Assembly (NCBI RefSeq): GCF_004784465.1
Contig: NZ_SRRU01000001.1
Coordinates: forward strand, 930,001-994,000
Reading direction: 5' to 3'
Origin: Streptomyces griseoluteus
GTDB taxonomy: Bacteria; Actinomycetota; Actinomycetes; Streptomycetales; Streptomycetaceae
Length of the DNA stretch: 64,000 nt
A model generated the notes under the pieces. That model was not told the origin of the DNA. It searched no databases and saw only the letters and a program-made list of their open reading frames with translations. This document shows, in pieces, positions 8,647 through 18,323 of this stretch. Each line of letters opens with the position of its first letter. Position 1 is the stretch's first letter. Position numbers and translations under genes: made by a program.

Positions 8647-8724
8647 AACAACTGTTCTCTCGAATTGAAAAGCCGCGCGGAGGGTTAGACTCAAGGTCAG
8701 TGAACAAGTGTTACTACAACTGTT
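8647..8724. promoter_or_regulatory. Cluster of three AACAnnTGTT operator-like sites
   Basis: AACAACTGTT at 8647-8656, AACAAGTGTT at 8703-8712 and TACAACTGTT at 8715-8724. The last two also form a larger inverted repeat (GTGAACA at 8700-8706 and TGTTCAC at 8721-8727). They lie between the TetR gene and the divergent small genes, where a TetR dimer would be expected to bind. Confidence 0.65.
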
Positions 8725-8756
8725 CACCGAGACGACCCTGAGGGGGGATCGAAACC

Positions 8757-8921
8757 ATGCTGTTCCTCGTTGCCGCACTCATGCTGCTCGGTGTCGCGCT
8801 CGGCACCGTGGCGCACGTACCGGTGGGTGTCAGCGTCGCCGTCGCCGCCTTCATCGGTGTCTGGCTCGTCGTCTTCGCCGTCCGTGAGCGCCATGGCCGA
8901 CGTCGCACCACCAGCCACTGA
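8757..8921 (+). CDS. Small two-span membrane protein (54 aa)
   Basis: Short gene starting ATG at 8757 after a G-rich ribosome binding site (GAGGGGGGA around 8740-8748). The protein has two hydrophobic stretches (residues about 1-17 and 24-42) separated by a turn (HVPVG) and a basic tail ending RERHGRRRTTSH. No recognised domain. Its start is directly downstream of the AACAnnTGTT sites, so the FabR-like TetR protein probably controls it. Codon third positions are G/C rich, supporting real coding. Confidence 0.7.
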   Translation: MLFLVAALMLLGVALGTVAHVPVGVSVAVAAFIGVWLVVFAVRERHGRRRTTSH

Positions 8922-8958
8922 CCCGCCCGTCCGCACCGACCATCAGGAGCTGAGCACC

Positions 8959-9234
8959 ATGCATCTCACCGCACCTGCCACCGGTCAGATCGAGGCGAAG
9001 CCGCGCCGCGACGCCGACGGCATGGCCGTCGCGTCCTTCATCCTCGGGCTGCTCGGACTGCTCGTCCTCAACCTGTTCCTGGGCCCCGTCGCCATCGTCC
9101 TCGCGGGCGTCTCGCTGTGGCGCGGCACGACCCGCCGGGGCCGCGCCTGCCTCGGCATGGCGCTCGGTGTGGCCGACCTCGTGGTCCTGTTCGCCACCAT
9201 GCAGTTCACCGACACGGTGTCCTGGAGCCTGTGA
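8959..9234 (+). CDS. Small DUF4190-type membrane protein
   Basis: 91-aa protein with ATG at 8959 preceded by AGGAG at 8945-8949. After a short hydrophilic N-terminus comes the DUF4190 core: [34 protein letters not shown], a basic loop ([11 protein letters not shown]) and a second span ([17 protein letters not shown]). It lies 37 bp after the 54-aa gene, probably in one transcript. Function of the family is not established; many members are small membrane proteins of actinomycetes. Confidence 0.78.
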   Translation: MHLTAPATGQIEAKPRRDADGMAVASFILGLLGLLVLNLFLGPVAIVLAGVSLWRGTTRRGRACLGMALGVADLVVLFATMQFTDTVSWSL

Positions 9235-9289
9235 CCCACCGGCGCGGGGCCGAGGGCGGCTCCGCGCGGCCCGTAGAATCGGCGTCACC

Positions 9290-10459
9290 ATGGCTTACCT
9301 CGACCACGCGGCCACCACGCCGATGCTTCCCGAGGCCGCGCGGGAGCTGACCGACCGGCTCGGCGTCACCGGCAACGCGTCCTCCCTGCACGCCTCCGGC
9401 CGCCGGGCGCGCCGCACCGTCGAGGAGGCCCGCGAAACCCTCGCCGAGGCCCTCGGTGCCCGCCCCAGCGAGGTGGTCCTCACCTCCGGCGGAACCGAGG
9501 CCGACAACCTCGCCGTCAAGGGTCTGTACTGGGCCCGCCGCGCCGCCGACCCGGACCGGGTCCGGGTGCTGGCCAGCCCGGTCGAGCACCACGCGGTGCT
9601 GGACGCCGTGCACTGGCTCGGTGAGCACGAGGGCGCCACCGTCGAGTACCTCCCCGTCGACGCGCACGGCCGCGTCCACCCCGAGGTGCTGCGCGAGGCC
9701 ATCGCCCGCAACCCCGACGACGTCGCGCTGGCCACCGTGATGTGGGCCAACAACGAGATCGGCACCTTGATGCCGGTCCGCGAACTGGCCGATGCGGCCG
9801 CCGAGTTCGGGGTGCCGCTGCATGCCGACGCGGTGCAGGCGTTCGGCCAGGTGCCGGTCGACTTCGCCGCCTCCGGGCTCGCCGCGATGACCGTCTCAGG
9901 CCACAAGATCGGCGGCCCCTACGGCATCGGCGCCCTGCTGCTCGGCCGCGAGTACAGCCCCGTACCCGTGCTGCACGGCGGCGGTCAGGAGCGTCATGTC
10001 CGCTCCGGCACGCTGGACGTGCCCGCCACCGCCTCCTTCGCGGTCGCCGGACGCCTCGCCGCCGAACGGCAGGAGTGGTTCGCCCGCGAGGTCGGCAGCC
10101 TGCGCGACCGCCTGGTGGAGGCGGTACGGGCCGCCGTCCCGGACGCGCTGCTCGGCGGCGACCCGGCCCCCGGCGGCCGGCTGCCCGCCAACGCGCACTT
10201 CACCTTCCCCGGCTGCGAGGGCGACTCCCTGCTCCTGCTGCTGGACGCCCAGGGCATCGAGTGCTCCACCGGCTCCGCCTGCACCGCGGGCGTCGCCCAG
10301 CCCAGCCACGTCCTGCTCGCCACCGGCACCGACCCCGACCTGGCGCGCGGCACCCTGCGCTTCTCGCTGGGCCACACCTCGACCCAGGACGACGTGGACG
10401 CCGTGGCCAAGGCCATCGGCCCCGCCGTGGAACGCGCCCGCGCGGCCGGACTCGTCTAG
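9290..10459 (+). CDS. Cysteine desulfurase (IscS/NifS-like)
   Basis: PLP enzyme of 389 aa that converts L-cysteine to alanine and an enzyme-bound persulfide. Visible are the N-terminal [10 protein letters not shown], the [11 protein letters not shown] segment, the PLP-binding lysine in SGHKIGG (Lys206) and the persulfide-forming cysteine in [11 protein letters not shown] (Cys325). The next gene on the same strand is mnmA, which needs a persulfide donor, so sulfur supply for tRNA 2-thiouridine is the likely main role; Fe-S assembly elsewhere is also possible. A TAGAAT hexamer at 9274-9279, 10 nt before the ATG, and the absence of a ribosome binding site suggest a very short or absent leader. 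The stop codon overlaps that of the convergent amidase gene. Confidence 0.94.
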   Translation: MAYLDHAATTPMLPEAARELTDRLGVTGNASSLHASGRRARRTVEEARETLAEALGARPSEVVLTSGGTEADNLAVKGLYWARRAADPDRVRVLASPVEHHAVLDAVHWLGEHEGATVEYLPVDAHGRVHPEVLREAIARNPDDVALATVMWANNEIGTLMPVRELADAAAEFGVPLHADAVQAFGQVPVDFAASGLAAMTVSGHKIGGPYGIGALLLGREYSPVPVLHGGGQERHVRSGTLDVPATASFAVAGRLAAERQEWFAREVGSLRDRLVEAVRAAVPDALLGGDPAPGGRLPANAHFTFPGCEGDSLLLLLDAQGIECSTGSACTAGVAQPSHVLLATGTDPDLARGTLRFSLGHTSTQDDVDAVAKAIGPAVERARAAGLV

Positions 10460-11115
10460 GCCGAGGTCTTCCCCAGCGCCGTACGCGCGTTCCGCGCCAG
10501 CCGTATGTACCGGTCCCAGTCCCAGTGCGGGCCGGGGTCCGTGTGGTCCGTGCCCGGTACTTCGACGTGGCCGATGACATGCTCCCGGTCCACCGGCATG
10601 CCGTACCGCGCGCATATGGCGGCCGTCAGCCGGGCCGAGGAGGCGTACATCGCGTCCGTGAAGGACTTCGGGTCCTCCACGAAGCCGACGTGCTCGATGC
10701 CGACACTGCGCTCGTTGAAGGACCGGTTGCCCGCGTGGAAGGCCACGTCCAGCTCCCGGATGAGCTGGGTGACGCGGCCGTCCGCGCGCACGATGTAGTG
10801 CGCCGCCGCCTGGTGCGCCGGGTCCTGGAAGACCTTCACCGCCGACGCGTACCCGCCCTGGGTGACATGGACGACCACCCGGTCCACCGGGTAGTCGTCC
10901 GGGCGGTCCGCGTGCCGGTAGTTGGCCGGGGAGGCCGCCACCCAGCGGGCGCCCGCGAAGTCCACCGCGCCCGGCACCCGCTGCCGCTCCACCCCCGGCA
11001 GCCGCCAGTACAGCCGGGCCAGCTCGTCGTGGGCCAGCGCGAGCGCCCCCGCCGTGGCCACCGCACCCCCGATGAGCAGCGCCCGCCGGCCCGGCCTGCG
11101 ATCCCCGTCGTCCAT
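10456..11115 (-). CDS. N-acetylmuramoyl-L-alanine amidase / PGRP-type, secreted
   Basis: 219-aa protein with an N-terminal export signal containing paired arginines ([22 protein letters not shown]), possibly a Tat signal. The rest is an amidase_2/PGRP zinc amidase domain: first zinc His in [12 protein letters not shown], the [14 protein letters not shown] strand, [18 protein letters not shown], and the second zinc His in [21 protein letters not shown]. It cleaves the amide between MurNAc and the stem peptide in peptidoglycan, or binds it. It sits on the opposite strand between cysteine desulfurase and mnmA. Its TAG stop overlaps the TAG of the cysteine desulfurase gene within a shared CTAG. 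Confidence 0.88.
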   Translation of the reverse strand: MDDGDRRPGRRALLIGGAVATAGALALAHDELARLYWRLPGVERQRVPGAVDFAGARWVAASPANYRHADRPDDYPVDRVVVHVTQGGYASAVKVFQDPAHQAAAHYIVRADGRVTQLIRELDVAFHAGNRSFNERSVGIEHVGFVEDPKSFTDAMYASSARLTAAICARYGMPVDREHVIGHVEVPGTDHTDPGPHWDWDRYIRLARNARTALGKTSA

Positions 11116-11211
11116 CTCCACCCCGTACGCCCCGATTCCGCCGAACCCCTCCTGATCACCAACGCACACCCGGCGTCTCCGGTTCCCGTCGCCCCGTACC
11201 CTGGAAGGGCT

Positions 11212-12336
11212 ATGACTGAGACCTCGCCGCGCCCCCTCCGCGTCCTCGCCGCCATGTCCGGTGGCGTGGACTCCGCCGTCGCCGCCGCGCGTGCCGCGGA
11301 AGCCGGTCACGACGTGACCGGTGTCCACCTCGCGCTCTCCGCCAACCCGCAATCCTTCCGGACCGGCGCGCGGGGCTGCTGCACCATCGAGGACTCCCGC
11401 GACGCCCGCCGCGCCGCCGACGTCATCGGCATCCCGTTCTACGTCTGGGACCTCGCCGACCGCTTCCGCGAGGACGTGGTCGAGGACTTCGTCGCCGAGT
11501 ACGAGGCCGGCCGCACCCCCAACCCCTGCCTGCGCTGCAACGAGAAGATCAAGTTCGCCGCGCTGCTGGACAAGGCGCTCGCGCTCGGCTTCGACGCGGT
11601 CTGCACCGGCCACTACGCCAAGGTGCTGGTGGACGAGGACGGCAACCGCGAGCTGCACCGCGCCTCCGACATGGCCAAGGACCAGTCCTACGTGCTCGGC
11701 GTGCTGGACGACCGCCAGCTCGCGCACGCCCTGTTCCCGCTCGGGGACACCGTCACCACCAAGGACGAGATCCGCGCCGAGGCGGAGCGGCGCGGCCTGG
11801 CCGTCGCCAGGAAGCCCGACTCGCACGACATCTGCTTCATCGCCGACGGCGACACCCAGGGCTTCCTCGCCGGCCGGCTCGGCAAGGCCGAGGGCGACAT
11901 CGTGGACGAGGAGGGCAACCGCCTCGGCACCCACGAGGGCGCCTACGGCTACACCATCGGCCAGCGCAAGGGCCTGCGCCTGGGCACCCCCGCCCCCGAC
12001 GGCAAGCCGCGCTACGTCCTGGACATCTCCCCGGTCACCAACACCGTCACCGTCGGCCCGGCCGCCGCCCTCGACGTCACCGCCCTCACCGCCATCAAGC
12101 CCCGCTGGTGCGGTACCGCCCCCGAGGGTCCCGGCACCTACACCGCCCAGCTCCGCGCCCACGGCGGCGAGACCGAGGTCGACGCCGAGCTGGTGGACGG
12201 CGAACTGCGCGTCACCTTCACCGAGCCCGTCCGGGGCGTCGCCCCCGGCCAGGCGATCGTGCTGTACGACGGCACGCGCGTGGTCGGCTCGGCGACCATC
12301 GCCACGACCACGCGGGCCACTGCCGCCGCGGTCTGA
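11212..12336 (+). CDS. mnmA: tRNA-specific 2-thiouridylase
   Basis: 374-aa enzyme that activates U34 of tRNA-Lys, -Glu and -Gln with ATP and replaces oxygen at C2 with sulfur. Visible are the PP-loop (MSGGVDSAV, residues 15-23), the catalytic cysteine pair region NPCLRCN (Cys106/Cys109), the second catalytic cysteine in SHDICFI, and the [10 protein letters not shown] motif of the central domain. The upstream part of the open frame is a shadow of other genes; the ATG at 11212 gives the conserved N-terminus. A TACCCT hexamer at 11197-11202 lies 9 nt before the start. The cysteine desulfurase two genes upstream probably supplies the sulfur. Confidence 0.96.
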   Translation: MTETSPRPLRVLAAMSGGVDSAVAAARAAEAGHDVTGVHLALSANPQSFRTGARGCCTIEDSRDARRAADVIGIPFYVWDLADRFREDVVEDFVAEYEAGRTPNPCLRCNEKIKFAALLDKALALGFDAVCTGHYAKVLVDEDGNRELHRASDMAKDQSYVLGVLDDRQLAHALFPLGDTVTTKDEIRAEAERRGLAVARKPDSHDICFIADGDTQGFLAGRLGKAEGDIVDEEGNRLGTHEGAYGYTIGQRKGLRLGTPAPDGKPRYVLDISPVTNTVTVGPAAALDVTALTAIKPRWCGTAPEGPGTYTAQLRAHGGETEVDAELVDGELRVTFTEPVRGVAPGQAIVLYDGTRVVGSATIATTTRATAAAV

Positions 12337-12349
12337 TCCCCGGCCGGGC

Positions 12350-13132
12350 TCAGCCCGTGACGAAGTCGGCCAGCACCGGTGCGAGGGACGCCGGCTCGAC
12401 CGCGTGCGTCTGCCCCTCCAGCACCGCGTACGCGCCGTCCGGCACCGCCTCCGCGACCTCACGGGCGCCCGCGCGCAGCCACTGCGGGCTCAGGCTGCCC
12501 GCCATCGACAGCACCGGTACCGGGACCCGGGCGAGCAGCTCCGCCGGGAGCAGCCCGTCGCCCATCAGGGCGGCGTCGTACGCCAGGCTCGACGCGAGCA
12601 GCTCCAGGCCGGGCCACATGGGGGACTGGCGGGCCCGCTGGATCATCTCCTCGCCCAGCCCGGTCAGCCGCAGGAACAGCTCCACCGCCCCGCCCCGGTC
12701 GCCCGCGGCCAACGCCATGTCCAGGGCGGCCGCGTACGCCACCTGCTGCTGGGGGCCCTCGGGCAGGAAGTCGTTGAACGGCACCTCGTACACCGCCGCC
12801 CGGGCCACCGGCAGGCCGCTCGCGGCCGCCAGCAGCACCAGCGCGCCGCCCGAGGACAGCCCGAAGAGCGCCGCCTCGCCGCCCACCGCCTCCAGCAGCG
12901 CCGCCAGGTCCTCCACCTCGCGCTCGACCGCGTAGGGGGCCGTGTCGCCGCTCGCGCCCCGGCCCCGGCGGTCGTAGACGACGGCCCGGCAGCGGTCCGC
13001 GAGCGCCGCCGCCAGCGGGGCGAGCGTGAGTCCGGTGGACAGCGCGCCGCTGACCAGGATGACCGTGGGCCCCTCACCGGTCACGCGGTACGCGAGCGAG
13101 GTCCCGTCGACGGAAGTCGTCTTCTTGTCCAT
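12350..13132 (-). CDS. Alpha/beta hydrolase
   Basis: 260-aa alpha/beta-hydrolase fold protein. Visible are the oxyanion-hole region (ILVSGALSTG), the RGRG segment (VYDRRGRGASGD), the nucleophile elbow GLSSGG with catalytic serine, and a C-terminal histidine (EGQTHAVEP). The substrate is unknown. I prefer the ATG at 13132 because conserved sequence begins there; an in-frame GTG at 13174 would add 14 residues without a ribosome binding site. It is convergent with mnmA (13-bp gap) and lies downstream of the DUF427 gene on the same strand, possibly cotranscribed. Confidence 0.82.
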   Translation of the reverse strand: MDKKTTSVDGTSLAYRVTGEGPTVILVSGALSTGLTLAPLAAALADRCRAVVYDRRGRGASGDTAPYAVEREVEDLAALLEAVGGEAALFGLSSGGALVLLAAASGLPVARAAVYEVPFNDFLPEGPQQQVAYAAALDMALAAGDRGGAVELFLRLTGLGEEMIQRARQSPMWPGLELLASSLAYDAALMGDGLLPAELLARVPVPVLSMAGSLSPQWLRAGAREVAEAVPDGAYAVLEGQTHAVEPASLAPVLADFVTG

Positions 13133-13189
13133 GCCCGTGGAGACTGCCGTACGGGTGCCGGAGTCACCGGTCACGACACGGCGCGCCGG

Positions 13190-13513
13190 TCAGCCCACTT
13201 CGGGGGCGTAGAAGCAGTAGTGGTCCTTGATCCGGGCCACCTCCGGCTTCGGGTCCGGGTACGCCCACACCAGATCGGGCGCGTCCGGCAGCGACCAGTA
13301 GGACGCCGTGCCCTTGAAGGGACAGTCCGTACGGGTGTCCGACGGGGTGAGCAGATCGAGCCGGACGTCCTCGGCGGGGAGGTAGTACCGGGGCGGACAG
13401 CCCGTCTCGCGCAGGACGAGGGGGCGGTCGGTCTCCGCGAGCACCTGGCCGTCGTGCACGACGCGCACGCGCTGCTCGCCCTCTTCGATGGTGATGGTGT
13501 GTCCGTGTGTCAT
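13190..13513 (-). CDS. DUF427 domain-containing protein
   Basis: 107-aa protein that is entirely a DUF427 domain. Typical signatures are VRVVHDGQVLAETDRPLVLRE, the PPRYYLPAEDV turn, CPFKGTASYWS and the C-terminal YPDPKPEVARIKDHYCFY. The family is a small beta-rich fold common in actinobacteria and fungi, with no established biochemical activity. It is transcribed divergently from the LOG-family gene and may form an operon with the alpha/beta hydrolase (57-bp gap). Confidence 0.88.
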   Translation of the reverse strand: MTHGHTITIEEGEQRVRVVHDGQVLAETDRPLVLRETGCPPRYYLPAEDVRLDLLTPSDTRTDCPFKGTASYWSLPDAPDLVWAYPDPKPEVARIKDHYCFYAPEVG

Positions 13514-13551
13514 ACCCGGACAGCGCGGGCGGGGCCGCCGATGTTCCCGCG

Positions 13552-13557
13552 TACCGT
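13552..13557 (+). promoter_or_regulatory. -10-like hexamer TACCGT for the LOG-family gene
   Basis: TACCGT ends 7 nt before the ATG at 13565, with no ribosome binding site between; fits a leaderless transcript. Confidence 0.45.
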
Positions 13558-13564
13558 GGGCTCC

Positions 13565-14104
13565 ATGAATATCTGCGTCTTCCTCTCCGCCGCCGACCTC
13601 GACGAGCGCTACACCCGCCCCGCGCGTGAGTTCGGGGAACTGATCGGCAAGGGCGGCCACACGCTCGTCTGGGGCGGCTCGGACTCCGGCCTGATGAAGG
13701 TCGTCGCGGACGGCGTGCAGGAGGCCGGAGGCAGGCTCGTGGGCGTCTCCGTGGAGTTCCTGTCGGCGGTCGCCCGGCCCGGCGCCGACGAGATGGTGGT
13801 CGCCGCCGACCTCGCCGAGCGCAAGAGGCTGCTGCTGGAGAAGGCCGACGCCGTGGTCATCATGGTCGGCGGCACCGGCACCCTGGACGAGGCCACCGAG
13901 ATCCTGGAGCTGAAGAAGCACGGCCGCACCGCCAAGCCCGTGGTGCTGCTCAACACCGCCGGCTTCTACGACGGCCTGGAGCAGCAGTTCCGCCGCATGG
14001 AGGCCGAGGGCTTCCTGCCGCGCCCGCTGTCGGAGCTGATGTACTTCGCCGACGGTCCGGCCGCCGCCCTGGCCCACCTGGAGGAGTCCCTCGCCGCGGG
14101 CTGA
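13565..14104 (+). CDS. LOG-family nucleotide hydrolase (TIGR00730-like Rossmann fold)
   Basis: 179-aa cytoplasmic protein of the LOG/lysine-decarboxylase-like family. It shows MNICVFLSAA at the N-terminus, VWGGSDSGLMKVVADGVQEAGGRLVGVS, the RKRLLLEKADAVVIMVGGTGTLDEATEILEL segment corresponding to the PGGxGTxxE active-site motif (here VGGTGTLDE), and a C-terminal helix region. Relatives are cytokinin riboside monophosphate phosphoribohydrolases or related AMP hydrolases. The first residue of the motif is Val rather than Pro, which may matter for activity. It is likely leaderless. Confidence 0.85.
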   Translation: MNICVFLSAADLDERYTRPAREFGELIGKGGHTLVWGGSDSGLMKVVADGVQEAGGRLVGVSVEFLSAVARPGADEMVVAADLAERKRLLLEKADAVVIMVGGTGTLDEATEILELKKHGRTAKPVVLLNTAGFYDGLEQQFRRMEAEGFLPRPLSELMYFADGPAAALAHLEESLAAG

Positions 14105-14111
14105 TGCGACC

Positions 14112-14810
14112 ATGGCGGGCATGGCTACTCATGTGATCACCGGCGCCGGTTCCGGCATCGGCGCCGCCGTCGCCCGCCGTCTGCACGCGCGCGGGGACGA
14201 CCTCGTGCTGCACGCGCGCGACGCGGGCCGCGCCAAGGAGCTGGCGGCCGAGTTCCCCGGCGCCACGACCCTGGTGGGCGACCTCGCCGACCCCGACAAG
14301 CTGTCCTGGGCCTTCTCCCACCAGTCGCTGCCGGACCGCGTGGACTCGGTGCTGCACATCGCCGGGGTCGTCGACCTCGGTGACGTCGGGGACCTCACCC
14401 CCAAGTCCTGGCGCCACCAGCTCAACGTCAACCTGATCGCGCCCGCCGAGCTGACCCGGCACTTCCTGCCCCAGCTCCGCACCGCCCGCGGCCAGGTGCT
14501 CTTCGTCAACTCCGGCGCCGGACTCACCGCCCACGCCGGCTGGTCCGCGTACGCCGCCTCCAAGCACGGGCTGAAGGCGCTGGCGGACTCGCTGCGCCAG
14601 GAGGAGCACGGCAACGGGGTCCGGGTCAGCTCCGTCTACCCCGGCCGCACAGCCAGCCCCATGCAGGCGAAGGTGCACCAGCAGGAGGGCAAGGAGTACG
14701 ACCCCGCGCGGTTCATCGACCCCGAGTCGGTGGCGGACACGGTCCTGCTCGCCCTGGACCTGCCCAGGGACGCCGAGATCAACGACCTGACCGTGCGCCC
14801 CGGCCGCTGA
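14112..14810 (+). CDS. Short-chain dehydrogenase/reductase (SDR)
   Basis: Classical SDR oxidoreductase of about 232 aa. The NAD(P)-binding glycine motif is GAGSGIG at the N-terminus, the structural HIAGV (NAG-like) motif follows, the catalytic serine is in FVNSGAG and the YxxxK pair in YAASKHG, then VYPGRTAS. A second ATG at 14121 would give MATHVITG and is equally plausible. It begins 7 bp after the LOG gene, so the two are probably cotranscribed. The substrate is unknown. Confidence 0.87.
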   Translation: MAGMATHVITGAGSGIGAAVARRLHARGDDLVLHARDAGRAKELAAEFPGATTLVGDLADPDKLSWAFSHQSLPDRVDSVLHIAGVVDLGDVGDLTPKSWRHQLNVNLIAPAELTRHFLPQLRTARGQVLFVNSGAGLTAHAGWSAYAASKHGLKALADSLRQEEHGNGVRVSSVYPGRTASPMQAKVHQQEGKEYDPARFIDPESVADTVLLALDLPRDAEINDLTVRPGR

Positions 14811-14832
14811 CGCGCCCGCCCGCCGTACGGCA

Positions 14833-14838
14833 TACCCT
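14833..14838 (+). promoter_or_regulatory. -10-like hexamer TACCCT for the MetE-like gene
   Basis: TACCCT ends 6 nt before the GTG at 14845. Fits leaderless transcription; no -35 recognised. Confidence 0.4.
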
Positions 14839-14844
14839 GCCGGG

Positions 14845-15852
14845 GTGAGTGAGAACACCCGGGTCACCTTCCCCGCGGCCACCGGCGTCGGCTCGATGCC
14901 CGGCGGGGACGCGCGCGAGGCCGCCAAGACCGTCACCGGCAGCCTGGAGGACTTCCCCCACCTCGCGGAGCTGCCCGCGCGCGGCCCCGGCGCCGACATG
15001 ATCGGCCGTACCGCCGGGATGCTCGTCGAGCTGTACGCGCGCGTGGAGCCCAGCGGCTGGCGGCTGTCCGACCGGCCCGGCCGCGACACCCGGCGCGCGC
15101 ACGCGTGGCTCCGCGAGGACCTCGACGCCCTGGAGGAGTTCACCCAGGGCTACGAGGGCGACCTCAAGGTGCAGGCGGTCGGCCCCTGGACGCTGGCCGC
15201 TGCGCTGGAACTGCGCAACGGCGAGGCGGTGCTGTCCGACCCCGGCGCCTGCCGCGACCTCACCGCCTCGCTCGCCGAGGGCCTGCGCCTGCACGTGGCC
15301 GACGTCCGCCGCCGCATTCCCGGCGCCCGCGTGGTGCTCCAGCTCGACGAGCCGTCCCTCACCGCCGTGCTGCGCGGCCAGATCCGCACCGCCAGCGGCT
15401 ACCGCACCCACCGCGCCGTGGACCGGCAGATCGTGGAGTCCGGTCTGCGCGAGGTGCTCGGCGCGAGCGGCCCCGGCCCCACCGTCGTCCACTCCTGCGC
15501 CCCCGACGTGCCGTTCGCGCTGCTGCGCCGCGCGGGCACCGACGCCGTCTCCTTCGACTTCGGCCTCCTCACCGAGCGTGACGACGACGCCATCGGGGAG
15601 GCCGTCGAGGGCGGCACCCGGCTGTTCGCCGGTGTCGTGCCGGGGACGGACGCGGCATTGTCAGACCCTGCCGGTAGCGTCATGGGTGTCAGGACGCTGT
15701 GGCGCAGGCTGGGGCTGCGGCCGGGGCTGCTCGCGGAGGCGGTCACGGTCACGCCCGCGTGCGGTCTCGCGGGTGCTTCCCCCGCCTATGCCCGCCAGGC
15801 GCTCGCCCACTGCGTCCGGGCGGCGAGATCCCTCGCGGACAACCCTGAGTAA
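14845..15852 (+). CDS. MetE C-terminal-like (vitamin B12-independent methionine synthase family) protein
   Basis: 335-aa protein resembling only the catalytic half of cobalamin-independent methionine synthase, so too short to be a full MetE (about 750 aa). It has TGVGSMPGGD at the N-terminus, QAVGPWTLAA, the LQLDEPSL strand, the zinc-ligand pair VVHSCAP, and VTPACGLAG at the C-terminus carrying the last zinc cysteine. The zinc site therefore looks intact. It may be a methyltransferase acting on a thiol; a role in methionine synthesis is unproven. It starts with GTG and lies 15 bp upstream of ligA. Confidence 0.82.
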   Translation: MSENTRVTFPAATGVGSMPGGDAREAAKTVTGSLEDFPHLAELPARGPGADMIGRTAGMLVELYARVEPSGWRLSDRPGRDTRRAHAWLREDLDALEEFTQGYEGDLKVQAVGPWTLAAALELRNGEAVLSDPGACRDLTASLAEGLRLHVADVRRRIPGARVVLQLDEPSLTAVLRGQIRTASGYRTHRAVDRQIVESGLREVLGASGPGPTVVHSCAPDVPFALLRRAGTDAVSFDFGLLTERDDDAIGEAVEGGTRLFAGVVPGTDAALSDPAGSVMGVRTLWRRLGLRPGLLAEAVTVTPACGLAGASPAYARQALAHCVRAARSLADNPE

Positions 15853-18063
<2,211 letters not shown>

Positions 18064-18071
18064 CGGTTGAA

Positions 18072-18111
18072 GGCCACCCGTACGGCGCATATCAGATGCA
18101 TACGGGTGGCC
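18072..18111 (+). terminator. Hairpin after ligA
   Basis: Arms GGCCACCCGTA (18072-18082) and TACGGGTGGCC (18101-18111) are perfectly complementary. The 18-nt loop can itself pair GCAT with ATGC. Confidence 0.75.
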
Positions 18112-18323
18112 CGTACGCATTCGGGCGACCGTCCACGACCGCTGCCCGAGGAAGCCCTCCGCGGCCTACTGTTGAGGGGTGCGCCCGCCGTGCCCAGCCG
18201 CGGCCGGTGCATCCCCGTGCCCGACAGCCGGCACGGGGAAGGGCTTTCCACCGCCGAGCCGCTGAGGGTCCTCGGGGCCAGGGCCGCGTGGCGTGGGCAC
18301 CGCCGGCTGTGAGAGGGACGGGA

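Noticed and set aside
14112..15852. Methionine synthase as full MetE
   Set aside because: The gene at 14845-15852 has only the catalytic-half signatures and 335 aa, so the name was limited to MetE C-terminal-like.
18179..18265. Possible leaderless 28-codon upstream frame before the rmdB-like gene (TACTGT at 18167-18172)
   Set aside because: Spacing fits, but the peptide is Pro/Ala-rich with no sensing codons and one hexamer match is weak evidence.
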